Origin: Endozoicomonadaceae bacterium
GTDB lineage: Bacteria > Pseudomonadota > Gammaproteobacteria > Pseudomonadales > Endozoicomonadaceae
DNA length: 16,033 nucleotides
Direction: 5' to 3'
Assembly: GCA_015163815.1 (NCBI GenBank)
Contig: JAAOIJ010000036.1
Location: forward strand, 1-16,033
Below the pieces are notes generated by a model. It searched no databases and was not told the origin of the DNA. It worked only from the letters and a program-made list of their open reading frames with translations. A program made the translations under genes and the position numbers. Shown here one piece after another: positions 1 through 7,149 of this stretch; the first letter of the stretch is position 1; every line of letters begins with the position of its first letter.

Positions 1-270
1 CATCGATTAAATCGATTATAAGCTGTTTTCCAAGGGCAAAACTTAGAGGGAGAGCCTGTATGTGATTTCCATAATATAGCAGATATAACATGTCGATCAT
101 TTTTCCATCGATGACATTGATTTTTTTTCATAATTATTTGTATTTTTCCCCAAAGAATATCAGTTAAAAAATTTCTAATCATAAGTTACTACTCTTTTTT
201 TAAAAAAAGAGTGTCGTGTATTTTAAAATAAAAAGCAATCTATAAATGATTTTCAGATTGAGGACACGCC
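1..270 (-). pseudogene. IS5-superfamily (IS427-like) transposase, N-terminal part, cut by the window edge
   Basis: On the minus strand an ATG at 180-182 opens a frame that runs to the left edge without a stop. It reads MIRNFLTDILWGKIQ and then SHTGSPSKFCPWKTAYNRFN. This is the N-terminal pattern of IS5-superfamily (IS427 group) transposases, where a Trp-Lys-x-x-Tyr-x-x-Phe-x-x-Trp core follows a Gly-x-Pro segment. The 88 bp between the ATG and position 270 lead to GGCGTGTCCT (261-270, minus strand), which I read as the terminal inverted repeat because the same bases occur at 2209. The element abuts an IS30 remnant at 271, so it probably inserted into it. Whether the gene is whole beyond the window cannot be seen; the visible part is open. 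Confidence 0.7.
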
Positions 271-651
271 CTAATCTATTTATTGTCTAATCTCAATCGC
301 ATTGAAATTTGATCAGGATTTCATATTTTTATAAAAATATCAATATATTTCATCATGAGAGGGGGTATTTTACCAGGTTTTCTGCTTGTTTTTCATCGCT
401 TTTCTTTCGCTAATTGATGAGCTTGTTGATAACAATATTTTCTCCCTTATGCTCTGACGCAGAATGTCTATTGACATCATAGAAAGAGATCTTTTCAATG
501 CTTTGACAAGTAAGGTATCAATTTGAGATCTTTTTTTTGCAATCAAGGCCATGTCATTCTGATTTTTTCTTGATAAGAAAGAAGTGATACGAATAATTAG
601 AGCTTGACTGCTTTTTTTAGGCTGTAGAAATATCTTACTGTTGATTTTCAT
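271..651 (-). pseudogene. IS30-family transposase remnant, N-terminal half
   Basis: Minus-strand reading in pieces gives IS30 landmarks. DMALIAKKRSQIDTLLVKAL followed by KRSLSMMSIDIL resembles the N-terminal helix-turn-helix (a 'RSxSTISREI' type segment). In another frame, YCYQQAHQLAKEKR is followed, after a stop, by YIDIFIKI-stop-NPDQISMRLRLD. The last piece matches the IS30 'W-S-P-(E/D)-Q-I-x-x-R-L' signature with the Trp codon now TGA. An open frame of 93 codons (370-651) lies inside, but it has no ribosome binding site and mixes IS30 with out-of-frame sequence, so I do not treat it as a gene. The catalytic half is missing: the IS5-superfamily end at 270 cuts it off. The stretch 271-355 is repeated inverted at 3887-3971. 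Confidence 0.6.
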
Positions 652-712
652 ACTTAAGTAGGTACTTTAAAAAAATATTTTTTATTAAAATTGAATGGTT
701 TAAATAAATATA

Positions 713-743
713 TTGACAATAATTGTGTAATCTTAAAGATTAT
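713..743 (+). promoter_or_regulatory. Possible promoter with overlapping palindrome upstream of the DxD protein
   Basis: TTGACA at 713-718 is a perfect -35 box. A loose -10 (GATTAT, 738-743) lies 19 nt further on. A perfect dyad, TAATCTT-A-AAGATTA, occupies 728-742 and overlaps the presumed -10, which would suit an operator. The start codon of the next gene is about 100 nt downstream. This is inference from sequence only. Confidence 0.35.
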
Positions 744-840
744 TAACAATGATGGATATTAATATGAACTTTTTTATGATAATACGTTCTAATATTGTAT
801 AAGGAATTTATTTATAACTATTTTAAGAGAGGGGTTTATA

Positions 841-2148
841 ATGAAAACAATATCAAGCATCCCAATTAAAAATACAGCTGTTATCTTGCCTCAAGATACG
901 GATGATAGTAAAAAAATACGCACTGAAGCAGTCGATATACAAATCAATGACATTGAGGCTCAACCTGTATCAGAAACATTGCCACCTTATCAAGTAGCAT
1001 TAAATACTTTAGTGCAAAATACAGAAAAAAAATACCAAATAACCATTGATGATATTTCTAAGGGTTCTTTATCAAGAGCGTTTAAAGTAGGAAATGTCAC
1101 AGATATTAGTAATCTTGAACTTATAGCGCCTGGTCCTTTATTTTATAGTTGGATGCCATTACATGGAACGGCTATTTTTAATGGTAAAAATAATAAAAAA
1201 AAAATAGATTATACGCAATTACTCATAGATAAAGCAAATCAATTTGCACAATGGGAGATCCCTGTTTTAATTATCTATTCTACAAATAATATGATTGAGT
1301 CAGAAAAAAAAGAAATGAGTCGTTGGACCGGCTTACATGAAAATATATTAATGGTTCATATTGAAGAACATTTAACAAACTGGACATATTATCAATACTA
1401 TCTTGCTCAATATAAAATATTTTCCCTTCAATGTAGCAGATATTATCGTAGTAAATACCTTGATGATATTAGATTTATGATTATTAATTCTTGGGTTGAA
1501 GTTTTAACTATTGCGGAATTATTAGCCATCTCTAGAAATAAACACGCATGGGTTCAAAAATTACAACGTTTAGGTCATCATTCTATTATGTACTCTGATA
1601 TAGATAATACATTTTTACAAAAACCTATGTTCCAATTATCAATAAAAGGTTTTAAGCCTGGTTATACTTTTTTTCCATACTTTCTAGACTATGTTGGTCT
1701 CCAAACACAGAGAAATTGGGCCAGATATGAGCGATATGCTGATAATTTCAAGGTGGTGTTAAGCTATAATAAATCGTCTTTGCATATGAGCAACGATAGG
1801 GAATATCTAAAACAGGAATCCCGTAAATTGGTGAAATATTTTATGGATGGTGAGTTTTTTAAAGATCTTCCTTATATTTTTTTTTCAGATGCAATACAGA
1901 TCAACGAAATGATAACATTTCAGAATTATTGTTTTTTATTTGAGGCAAATTATATGATTGCAAGTCGAGAAGAAATACGGCCTGTTCAGTTATATGGTAA
2001 CACTGCTAAACATCATAGAGGTAGTAGTATATCAAATCAAAATCATTATGCTTTAGCGCTACAACAATGGGAGCAGATCCATATCGGCAGACATTGTAGT
2101 TGGGAGAATAATGAACTGATTGAACCTGAAGTGCAATCAAAACAATGA
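841..2148 (+). CDS. Candidate DxD glycosyltransferase-like effector, 435 aa
   Basis: Intact cytosolic-type protein with no signal peptide or membrane segment. The ATG at 841 follows AGAGAGGGG at a normal distance, so the start is well supported. Residues 1-45 look disordered and Ser/Thr/Asp-rich. PGPLFYSWMPLHG (about residue 97-109) resembles the first strand of sugar-nucleotide-dependent toxin-type transferases, and IPVLIIYSTNN follows as a second strand. LLAISRNKHAWVQKLQRLG leads into IMYSDIDNTF, with Asp253-Ile-Asp255 as a DxD motif of the kind that binds metal and UDP-sugar in TcdA/TcdB-like and Gly_transf_sug families. The match is by pattern only; overall similarity to a named family was not recognised. 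It stands alone among insertion-sequence debris, with a possible promoter at 713-743. Base composition is as AT-rich as its surroundings. Secretion into a host and sugar-transfer activity are inference; an unrelated hypothetical protein is the alternative. Confidence 0.6.
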   Translation: MKTISSIPIKNTAVILPQDTDDSKKIRTEAVDIQINDIEAQPVSETLPPYQVALNTLVQNTEKKYQITIDDISKGSLSRAFKVGNVTDISNLELIAPGPLFYSWMPLHGTAIFNGKNNKKKIDYTQLLIDKANQFAQWEIPVLIIYSTNNMIESEKKEMSRWTGLHENILMVHIEEHLTNWTYYQYYLAQYKIFSLQCSRYYRSKYLDDIRFMIINSWVEVLTIAELLAISRNKHAWVQKLQRLGHHSIMYSDIDNTFLQKPMFQLSIKGFKPGYTFFPYFLDYVGLQTQRNWARYERYADNFKVVLSYNKSSLHMSNDREYLKQESRKLVKYFMDGEFFKDLPYIFFSDAIQINEMITFQNYCFLFEANYMIASREEIRPVQLYGNTAKHHRGSSISNQNHYALALQQWEQIHIGRHCSWENNELIEPEVQSKQ

Positions 2149-2208
2149 CCCGTTTATCATACATAGTGCTATTTATCATGTCTGTGTAAATTTGAGTCAA
2201 ATGATTAA

Positions 2209-2390
2209 GGCGTGTCCTTATTTTGCATTTACTTACCTAAATAATACACACCACACGTAATCAAATCATTGCATTTAAAATACCTAGCCAGCTTATCAAA
2301 ACGAGTTGCAATATATCTAAAATGTTTTAATCTAGCCAATCAATGTTCAATAAGATATCTTGATGAGTCTATGCACGCCAGTGTGTAAAT
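2209..2390 (-). pseudogene. IS5-superfamily transposase, C-terminal fragment with terminal repeat
   Basis: GGCGTGTCCTTA at 2209-2220 repeats the IS end seen at 261-270. Reading the minus strand leftward to the stop at 2229-2231 gives SSRYLIEH-stop-LARLKHF and then RYIATRFDKLARYF, the conserved C-terminal block of IS5/IS427-type transposases (R-x-x-x-E-x-x-x-x-x-L-K-x-F-R-x-I-A-T-R-x-D-K). The stop at 2340-2342 is TGA where the family has TGG (Trp). Upstream of about 2390 the frame is lost. The orientation is the same as the fragment at the left edge. Confidence 0.65.
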
Positions 2391-2777
2391 TCATATTTCA
2401 GATCCTACATATGAAATGACAGATTGAGGTGGATAAACGCCATGGAATAGACTGTAAAGTATTTTTAATTTATATTTTTTATGATCCGTGTCATGGATTT
2501 TCTTTACTATTTTATGTTTATGCTTATTCAAAATGTTCGTCAGTCATCATTTTTTTATTGTTTAAAAACAATAAGTTGTTTATCGTTTCAGGATGTTACT
2601 AGATAATAAAGTGTATCTTTTTCACTTTACAATTCAAATAATATGATATTGGCTTTCGAGAGGAGAAGATGAGGTTTTTATCTTCAAATGATGATTGATT
2701 CTAAAAATACAATCATACTCAGCTTGTCAATATAAGGCAAATTGATCTCAGTGTGATTTGATTTTACAATACAGTCT
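2391..2777. other. Gene-free stretch between IS fragment and MITE
   Basis: No gene is supported here. A perfect 9-bp stem with a 2-nt spacer (TTATTGTTT-AA-AAACAATAA) lies at 2555-2574. On the minus strand, 2684-2776 is open for about 30 codons (VKSNHTEINLPYIDKLSMIV) and could be the displaced remainder of the gene cut by the MITE, but this is a guess. Confidence 0.4.
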
Positions 2778-2916
2778 GAGACCTTTGCAATAAGCAGTTC
2801 AATGAATAATTTATGTATTTTTTTATTCAAACAGCACATAAATTACTTCATTTTTTAAACTATTTTAATAAAAAAGATCATATCAGGAGTTTTTGTTGTC
2901 TTCTTGCAAAGGTCTC
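2778..2916 (+). mobile_element. 139-bp MITE-like element, copy 1
   Basis: The ends are GAGACCTTTGCAATAAG and, on the other strand, GAGACCTTTGCAAGAAG: a terminal inverted repeat of 17 bp with one mismatch. The inside has no coding capacity and is AT-rich, with an internal inverted pair (AATTTATGT and ACATAAATT). A second copy lies inverted at 5532-5670; aligned by hand, the two differ at two positions over 139 bp. The left flank is AGTCT (2773-2777), the right flank AATGT, so no target duplication is visible here. Short length, defined inverted ends and copy number fit a non-autonomous element moved by a transposase elsewhere. Confidence 0.8.
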
Positions 2917-3170
2917 AATGTGTTCTCACTGATCGGATCTGAGATGAAACAACTATTTTGATCATGACCTTTTCTTGCTACATGAGTCAGTCTCATATCC
3001 GGGACAGTTGCTTTATGCTGGTCGTATGGCTTGCCAGACTCTGACCCTAGCTTGCTACATGTGGCTGACCCTGGCTTGCTAAAAGGATTATCTGTTCTTA
3101 TTTTTCCAACCGATGGCAGTGTGTTGATAGTGGATATAGTGGATATAGGTGAAATATTCATATTAAACAC
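2883..3170 (-). pseudogene. Unrecognised gene start, 3' end replaced by the MITE
   Basis: The ATG at 3168-3170 is preceded by CGGAG with an 8-nt spacer, a good ribosome binding site, so this start looks real. The frame encodes MFNMNISPISTISTINTLPS at its N-terminus and continues with a Ser/Gly-rich segment. The last ten residues (RPLQEDNKNS) are read from the end of the MITE, so the native gene continued past the MITE junction (2916) and was cut there. A 24-bp direct repeat, CTGACCCT(A/G)GCTTGCTA on the plus strand, starts at 3041 and 3065 and encodes the repeated Ser-Lys-(Pro/Leu)-Gly-Ser part. It is visibly less AT-rich than its surroundings. No domain or signal peptide was recognised. It could be the front of an effector or a short orphan gene. 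Confidence 0.45.
3041..3081. repeat. Two-copy 24-bp tandem repeat
   Basis: CTGACCCTAGCTTGCTA (3041-3057) and CTGACCCTGGCTTGCTA (3065-3081) differ at one base and have a period of 24 bp, in frame with the truncated minus-strand gene that contains them. Confidence 0.7.
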
Positions 3171-3358
3171 TCCGTTATAATTTTAATATACTCGATATAT
3201 CTATAGATTATAGATGTTTTTTTTCTGATTACTTAGACTATGAAAACTTGAAAAAATTGATTTATTCAGAGTCGACTAAATATAAAATATTAAGCAATGA
3301 GAGTGTTTTCATGATTTTTAATACTTCGTGTCGTGATACTCTCTTGCTTCAAGAGTTA

Positions 3359-3750
3359 TTATGATATTATGTCTGATTTTCTTTTTTCTCTTCCGCTGTT
3401 ATGTCTATCTGTTCTAATATTTGTTTTTCTAGTTCTTTTAATTTATTTATCATAGACTTTCCTTTTTTTATCGCACTCGGAACAGGTATTGAAACTACTT
3501 ATTTTTTTTCTGATGCTAATTGTTTTCGTTGGGATGCATGAAAATGATCTACATGGAAGTTCAATATCGATAGATGATTTACAATTGTGCATTGTATTGA
3601 TATTTTTTCTGAAAGAGAGATAATATTTTTAGTTTCAGGTTTTATTTTTCTATGATGCAATCGACGTTAGATTGAACTTTTTGTAGATATATAAGAACGT
3701 CATCTGTCGTAGCGCCAACCGGACAAGGATTTATATTTGTAATGATTATT
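3359..3750 (-). pseudogene. Decayed gene, coiled-coil-like C-terminus, function unknown
   Basis: Two minus-strand frames join across a shift. The upstream piece (about 3653-3750) reads INPCPVGATTDDVLIYLQKV and then QSNVDCIIEK. The downstream piece continues KPETKNIISLSEKISIQ through FHVDHFHASQRKQLASEKK, meets an in-frame TAA, and then reads KKGKSMINKLKELEKQILEQ up to a double stop at 3356-3361. The charged heptad-like tail suggests a coiled coil. Amino-acid composition looks protein-like through both pieces, which is why I list it. No family was recognised; the middle of an IS110-type transposase was considered, because of the tail KRKSDIIS, but not supported well enough. Confidence 0.3.
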
Positions 3751-3809
3751 CATTGCTCCTTTCATGATTTTTTTATGCTTGACTTGAATAGGTTTGATCA
3801 GTAATTTAC

Positions 3810-4182
3810 TTCTCTATTAGACTAGACAGCGCATGATGATAGAAAGTTTCATTTGATGCCTTTTTAAGATACAATAATTTTTAAGGTGATGAAAAATATT
3901 GATATTTTTATAAAAAATGAAGTCCTGATCAGATTGTAGAATGATGGACATGAGACATATAGATAGATTAGTTATGAAACAATTGGTCAATATATTCAGA
4001 AAAAAAGAGGACTATGGCTTGATTGATACAAAAATTTAAGACATATAGGTAAACAATATTGCACTATAAAAGCAAAAACACCTGGTAGAGGGGTGATTGT
4101 AAATCGAATAGATATTACAAAAAGGTCTCTTAGTGTTGAGAAAAATATTGTATTGGAGACTGAGAAACAGATACTATTATAG
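3810..4182 (+). pseudogene. IS30-family transposase fragment
   Basis: One plus-strand frame from about 3810 to the TAG at 4180-4182 carries IS30 landmarks interrupted by stops: MKNIDIFIKNEVLIRL-stop, then ISYETIGQYIQKKRGLWLD-stop, then YKNLRHIGKQYCTIKAKTPG and RGVIVNRIDITKRSLSVE. In intact IS30 transposases the 'SHETIYxxIY', 'LRH' and 'RGxIxNRxxIxxRPxxV' blocks come in this order just before the first catalytic Asp block (W-E-x-D). Here that block is degraded and the catalytic C-terminal half is absent. The 85 bp at 3887-3971 match the IS30 remnant at 271-355 in inverted orientation, so both derive from the same or a close element. Confidence 0.6.
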
Positions 4183-4258
4183 TCAATTCTGAGTCAATCA
4201 ATTTTTTTGAAAAAACAATTTAAACGACTTAGCTATAGATATGGGGGGGTGAAAAAAT

Positions 4259-5464
4259 TCAGGCATGAAAAGCCATGCTATCCAAACAAGCATTCATCGT
4301 AAATGATACCCCATTCTGCATCAAATAGCATTTATCTCCAATTCCACCTTTCAGCATATTCCTTTATCGTTTTCTTTCTGTTTTTATATGACTCCTGTGC
4401 AATTCAATTGCGTTTCGTCTTGTAATTTTTTTCTTTAAGGTAGGATTTAGTCTTGTGTGTTGTTTTGATATAAACACATCATAACATGCTATTTTATGTT
4501 CTCTGTAACCACTATCAACAAAAACATATTTGATTTGGCTAGGTGTTTTTTTATTCATATTTCACATTATTTCATTTAGAGTATGGTCATCATATGAATG
4601 GACTGAATGAGATTTTTCACTTAAAACGAAGCTTTTTTTATGCGTAATAGTGATAAAGACCTGGCTTTCATTCTCATACTTTGTTACGCATTTTCCTTTG
4701 CTTATGCAGTTTAATTCTGGTTTATACTTGTTGTAGTAATACATGATTGATTGTTGTTCATGTTTCTTGAAAATAAGATGCTTTATCTGTTCTTTTCCTT
4801 TTTCTTTCAATATTGCGTATTAAACGACTTAGATCAGTTTTTAATTTTTCATGCATTGATATTGCTTGGCATGAATCTATCGAAAAGATTGTCTTATGGA
4901 TTGTTTAGACACTTATTTGTAACGCTGTTTCAGAGGAGCAGAATGCTTTTTTCTCAATTTTTTAAATTTGCTTATAGCGCGTTGATACAGTTTATTATCT
5001 GTAGGGTAACTGATGTTTTTCGCTATGACTGTTATGTCAATAATAACCTTTTAGCATTATTTTGTATTTATAAAGCAATTATTTAAAGCGGTTATGATGC
5101 TGGAATTGAAAAGAGCTTTTATGCCTTTTGGGACTATTTTTTTCTATGTTTTACCAAACTACTAGAGCCTACTGTAAATAGCCATTGCCGCTCATAATAT
5201 CCAAAAAAATATTAAAAACAAGGTTTTTTTTTCAATCTATCAGTATTTTTTCGTCATATAAATTATGAATAAAGCAATCATTCATCTAATTGACTTTCTA
5301 GAACGATCTTTCGTTTATGAATAATAGATTCCAAATGTTTCTTCAAATATTGTTTAAGGTATGATTTCAGATCATTTAATCAGTTCATGTTCGAGATCAA
5401 ATAAATTGATATATTGATTGTGTAATCAATTGATATGTCGTCTTTGTGTGTATTGTGTTTTCAT
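4259..5464 (-). pseudogene. IS5-type DDE transposase, full-length but heavily mutated
   Basis: Read on the minus strand in pieces from an ATG near 5464 to a TGA at 4259-4261. The pieces in order are LFDLEHELIK-stop-SEIIP, IFEETFGIYYS, KVIIDITVIAKNISYPTD with NKLYQRAISKFKKLRKKH, MHEKLKTDLSRLIRNIER, ELNCISKGKCVTKYENESQV, SYDDHTLNEI, KYVFVDSGYREHKIA, TLKKKITRRNAIELHRSHIK and RNMLKGGIGD. These are the successive blocks of the long IS5-group transposases: N-terminal domain, 'D-T-T-V' (first Asp), 'Y-D-G-H-T-L', 'V-D-K-G-Y-R-G-H' (second Asp) and 'R-R-S-A-I-E-P-x-I-G-H-x-K' (Glu). Many stops and at least two frameshifts make it dead. It sits between the two MITE copies. I did not find clear terminal repeats of its own. 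Confidence 0.75.
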
Positions 5465-5531
5465 TTTTCCCCAGATTCTATATCAGAAATAAGCAATAAC
5501 TGGGAAACATGATACCATCAATTAATAGACT

Positions 5532-5670
5532 GAGACCTTTGCAATAAGACAACAAAAACTCCTGATATGATCTTTTTTATTAAAATAGTTTAAAAAATGA
5601 AGTAATTTATGTGTTGTTTGAATAAAAAAATACATAAATTATTCATTGAACTGCTTATTGCAAAGGTCTC
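5532..5670 (-). mobile_element. 139-bp MITE-like element, copy 2 (inverted)
   Basis: Reverse complement of the element at 2778-2916 with two differences. Both ends read GAGACCTTTGCAATAAG, a perfect 17-bp terminal inverted repeat. It is flanked by AGACT on both sides (5527-5531 and 5671-5675), which looks like a 5-bp target duplication. It starts 67 bp upstream of the start of the dead IS5-type transposase. No coding capacity. Confidence 0.8.
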
Positions 5671-5758
5671 AGACTGAATGATATGATATTGATTCGTTTT
5701 TCAGGGTAGACTCATTAAAAGTAAGCAAAAAATAGGTTCTGTTTTGTAATGTTTTTCA

Positions 5759-5795
5759 GAAAAATGCCATCTAAAATACTACATTTAGATGGCAT
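5759..5795 (-). terminator. Rho-independent terminator for minus-strand transcription
   Basis: ATGCCATCTAAA (5764-5775) pairs perfectly with TTTAGATGGCAT (5784-5795) around an 8-nt loop. On the minus strand the stem is followed at once by TTTTTCTG, a U-rich tract; on the plus strand it is not. It would end transcripts of the broken gene at 5994-6737. Confidence 0.6.
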
Positions 5796-5993
5796 CCTAC
5801 CTAGAATGAAATACGCTTGATTTCATCATTTTTTGAAAAATAATCATGATTTGAATTTTATTTTTTATTACATAAGTTTCAGAAAATGATGATTGGTTTT
5901 TACAATCAGGTACCTTAAGCTCAGCTTTCTTGTGAAGCTAAGACTGATCAATCATACCTTTCATCTTTTTTAGACCCTCCTGTATATCTACTA

Positions 5994-6737
5994 TTAGCTT
6001 TCTTTGTCCTTTCGCTTGCTTTTACTTTTTTTAGGCTGAGCAGGTGCTGTGCGAGTACTTTTTCGTTTCCGAGTAGTCATAGTATCAAGCCCTAGACCTA
6101 GAGTATTATTTGCTTGCGTTAATATCTCTTCCCCCTATCATAGAGGGTTGATTTTAGATTTCAATAGTTCATGTTTGCTTAAAAGATCATTAATGTGATG
6201 TTTTTCATTAATATAGTTATCACGAATGAATGAATGATTTTACATTATCTGTAAACGCTCCAAAGTATACTTGATAGCCCAAAGTAATGAATATGTTCAT
6301 CAATTCTTCTATAAAATGATGATCTGTTGTATACGTTGTTTGATCATGATCTACGCATGTTTTGAATAATTTGAAAAATTCATTTCCTAGCGCTGAATGA
6401 CAGCATATATTTAATAATTTATGAAAGCATTCTAAATTACAATGTTGTGGTATCGATGAAAATTCATAGTTTCCATGAGAAAAATTATGTTTAATGTTGC
6501 TTATTAAATTCAGTTGCTTATGTGCATTGTGTCAAGCGTAGCAAGAGCGGTTTCAAATATCTGTTTTTCTTCTTCTGTATTAGAGCAAATCATTGTGTCT
6601 GCTAAACAATTTGTTAAAAAAAATGGAACAGAAGGCATACTTGTTATAATCCATTTTGTTGTTCCCTGTTCAGCTTCAGATATTGACAAGATAGTCGACT
6701 CTGTATTCTTTACTGTGACATTGAATGGAAACTTCAT
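5994..6737 (-). pseudogene. Frameshifted gene with strongly basic C-terminal tail, function unknown
   Basis: The minus strand opens at ATG 6735-6737 and is open for 75 codons (MKFPFNVTVKNTESTILSIS at the start, stop at 6510). Coding-like sequence goes on in a second frame (NIKHNFSHGNYEFSSIPQHC, LGYQVYFGAFTDNVKSFIHS) to a TGA near 6220. It then continues in a third frame (RDNYINEKHHINDLLSKHEL), passes a TGA-TAG pair near 6140, and ends in GLGLDTMTTRKRKSTR and QPKKSKSKRKDKES before the TAA at 5994-5996. The original product would be about 250 residues. The second break lies in AATG x3 (6225-6236); removing one unit restores the frame. The Lys/Arg-rich tail resembles a bipartite nuclear localisation signal, though DNA or RNA binding is an equal possibility. 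No family was recognised. A terminator follows at 5759-5795. Confidence 0.5.
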
Positions 6738-7149
6738 TTTTTATAAATATTACCAATTCTTGAAAAAAATAGTTTGCAATCGTTGCAGAAAAACGCTTCG
6801 AAGCTTGTTTTGTTAACTCTCTATCCTTATGATTTTAAAATGAAAAATATGTTAGTTTCTTTTTTTTAAACAGAAAAGATATGCTGCTCATCAGCAGCAT
6901 GCGATTTATTTTTTTGACTATAGCAGGCGTTTTTATAGTACGAGTCACAATTGAAAAAATATTTTTAATAAAATCAATATGTTTTATATGATTGATTGTT
7001 ATTATATTTATTTTTTAAAGCCTTTATTAAGATAGAATTAATCAGAAATAATCTGTATTTTTAGCAACTTTTATACAGTTGATCTGTCTTACTTAATAAT
7101 CCTTTAAAAAACAGGGATGATTTTTTTAATAAAATAAGGAGTAATTAAT
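6738..7149. other. Divergent intergenic region with a strong hairpin
   Basis: This 412-bp gap separates a minus-strand broken gene from the plus-strand ankyrin-like gene, so it should hold divergent promoters. I could not pick convincing -35/-10 pairs. A perfect 8-bp stem with a 4-nt loop, ATGCTGCT-CATC-AGCAGCAT, lies at 6881-6900; T-rich sequence follows on both strands after a few bases, so it may act as a weak terminator. Confidence 0.4.

Noticed and set aside
370..651. Minus-strand open frame of 93 codons
   Set aside because: No ribosome binding site, and its parts match IS30 helix-turn-helix and neighbouring frames of the same remnant; treated as transposon debris.
2006..2200. Minus-strand open frame of 64 codons
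   Set aside because: Antisense to the end of the intact DxD gene.
3359..3480. IS110-type transposase segment
   Set aside because: The tail resembles the linker before an IS110 'SIPG' block, but the block itself is absent and the upstream part does not fit, so the family is not claimed.
4220..4833. TAAACGACTTAG repeated at about 4221 and 4822
   Set aside because: Twelve bases only; one copy is inside transposase coding sequence and there is no extended similarity around them.
4751..5086. Plus-strand open frame of 111 codons
   Set aside because: It lies opposite the N-terminal half of the dead IS5-type transposase, whose blocks read clearly on the minus strand; composition is that of a shadow (Phe/Leu-rich).
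6514..6816. Plus-strand open frame of 100 codons
   Set aside because: Antisense of the broken gene at 5994-6737, no ribosome binding site.
7095..7120. PmrA-like box (CTTAAT ... CTTTAA) before the ankyrin-like gene
   Set aside because: Only one half-site matches the known consensus and the spacing is off; in such AT-rich DNA this is expected by chance.
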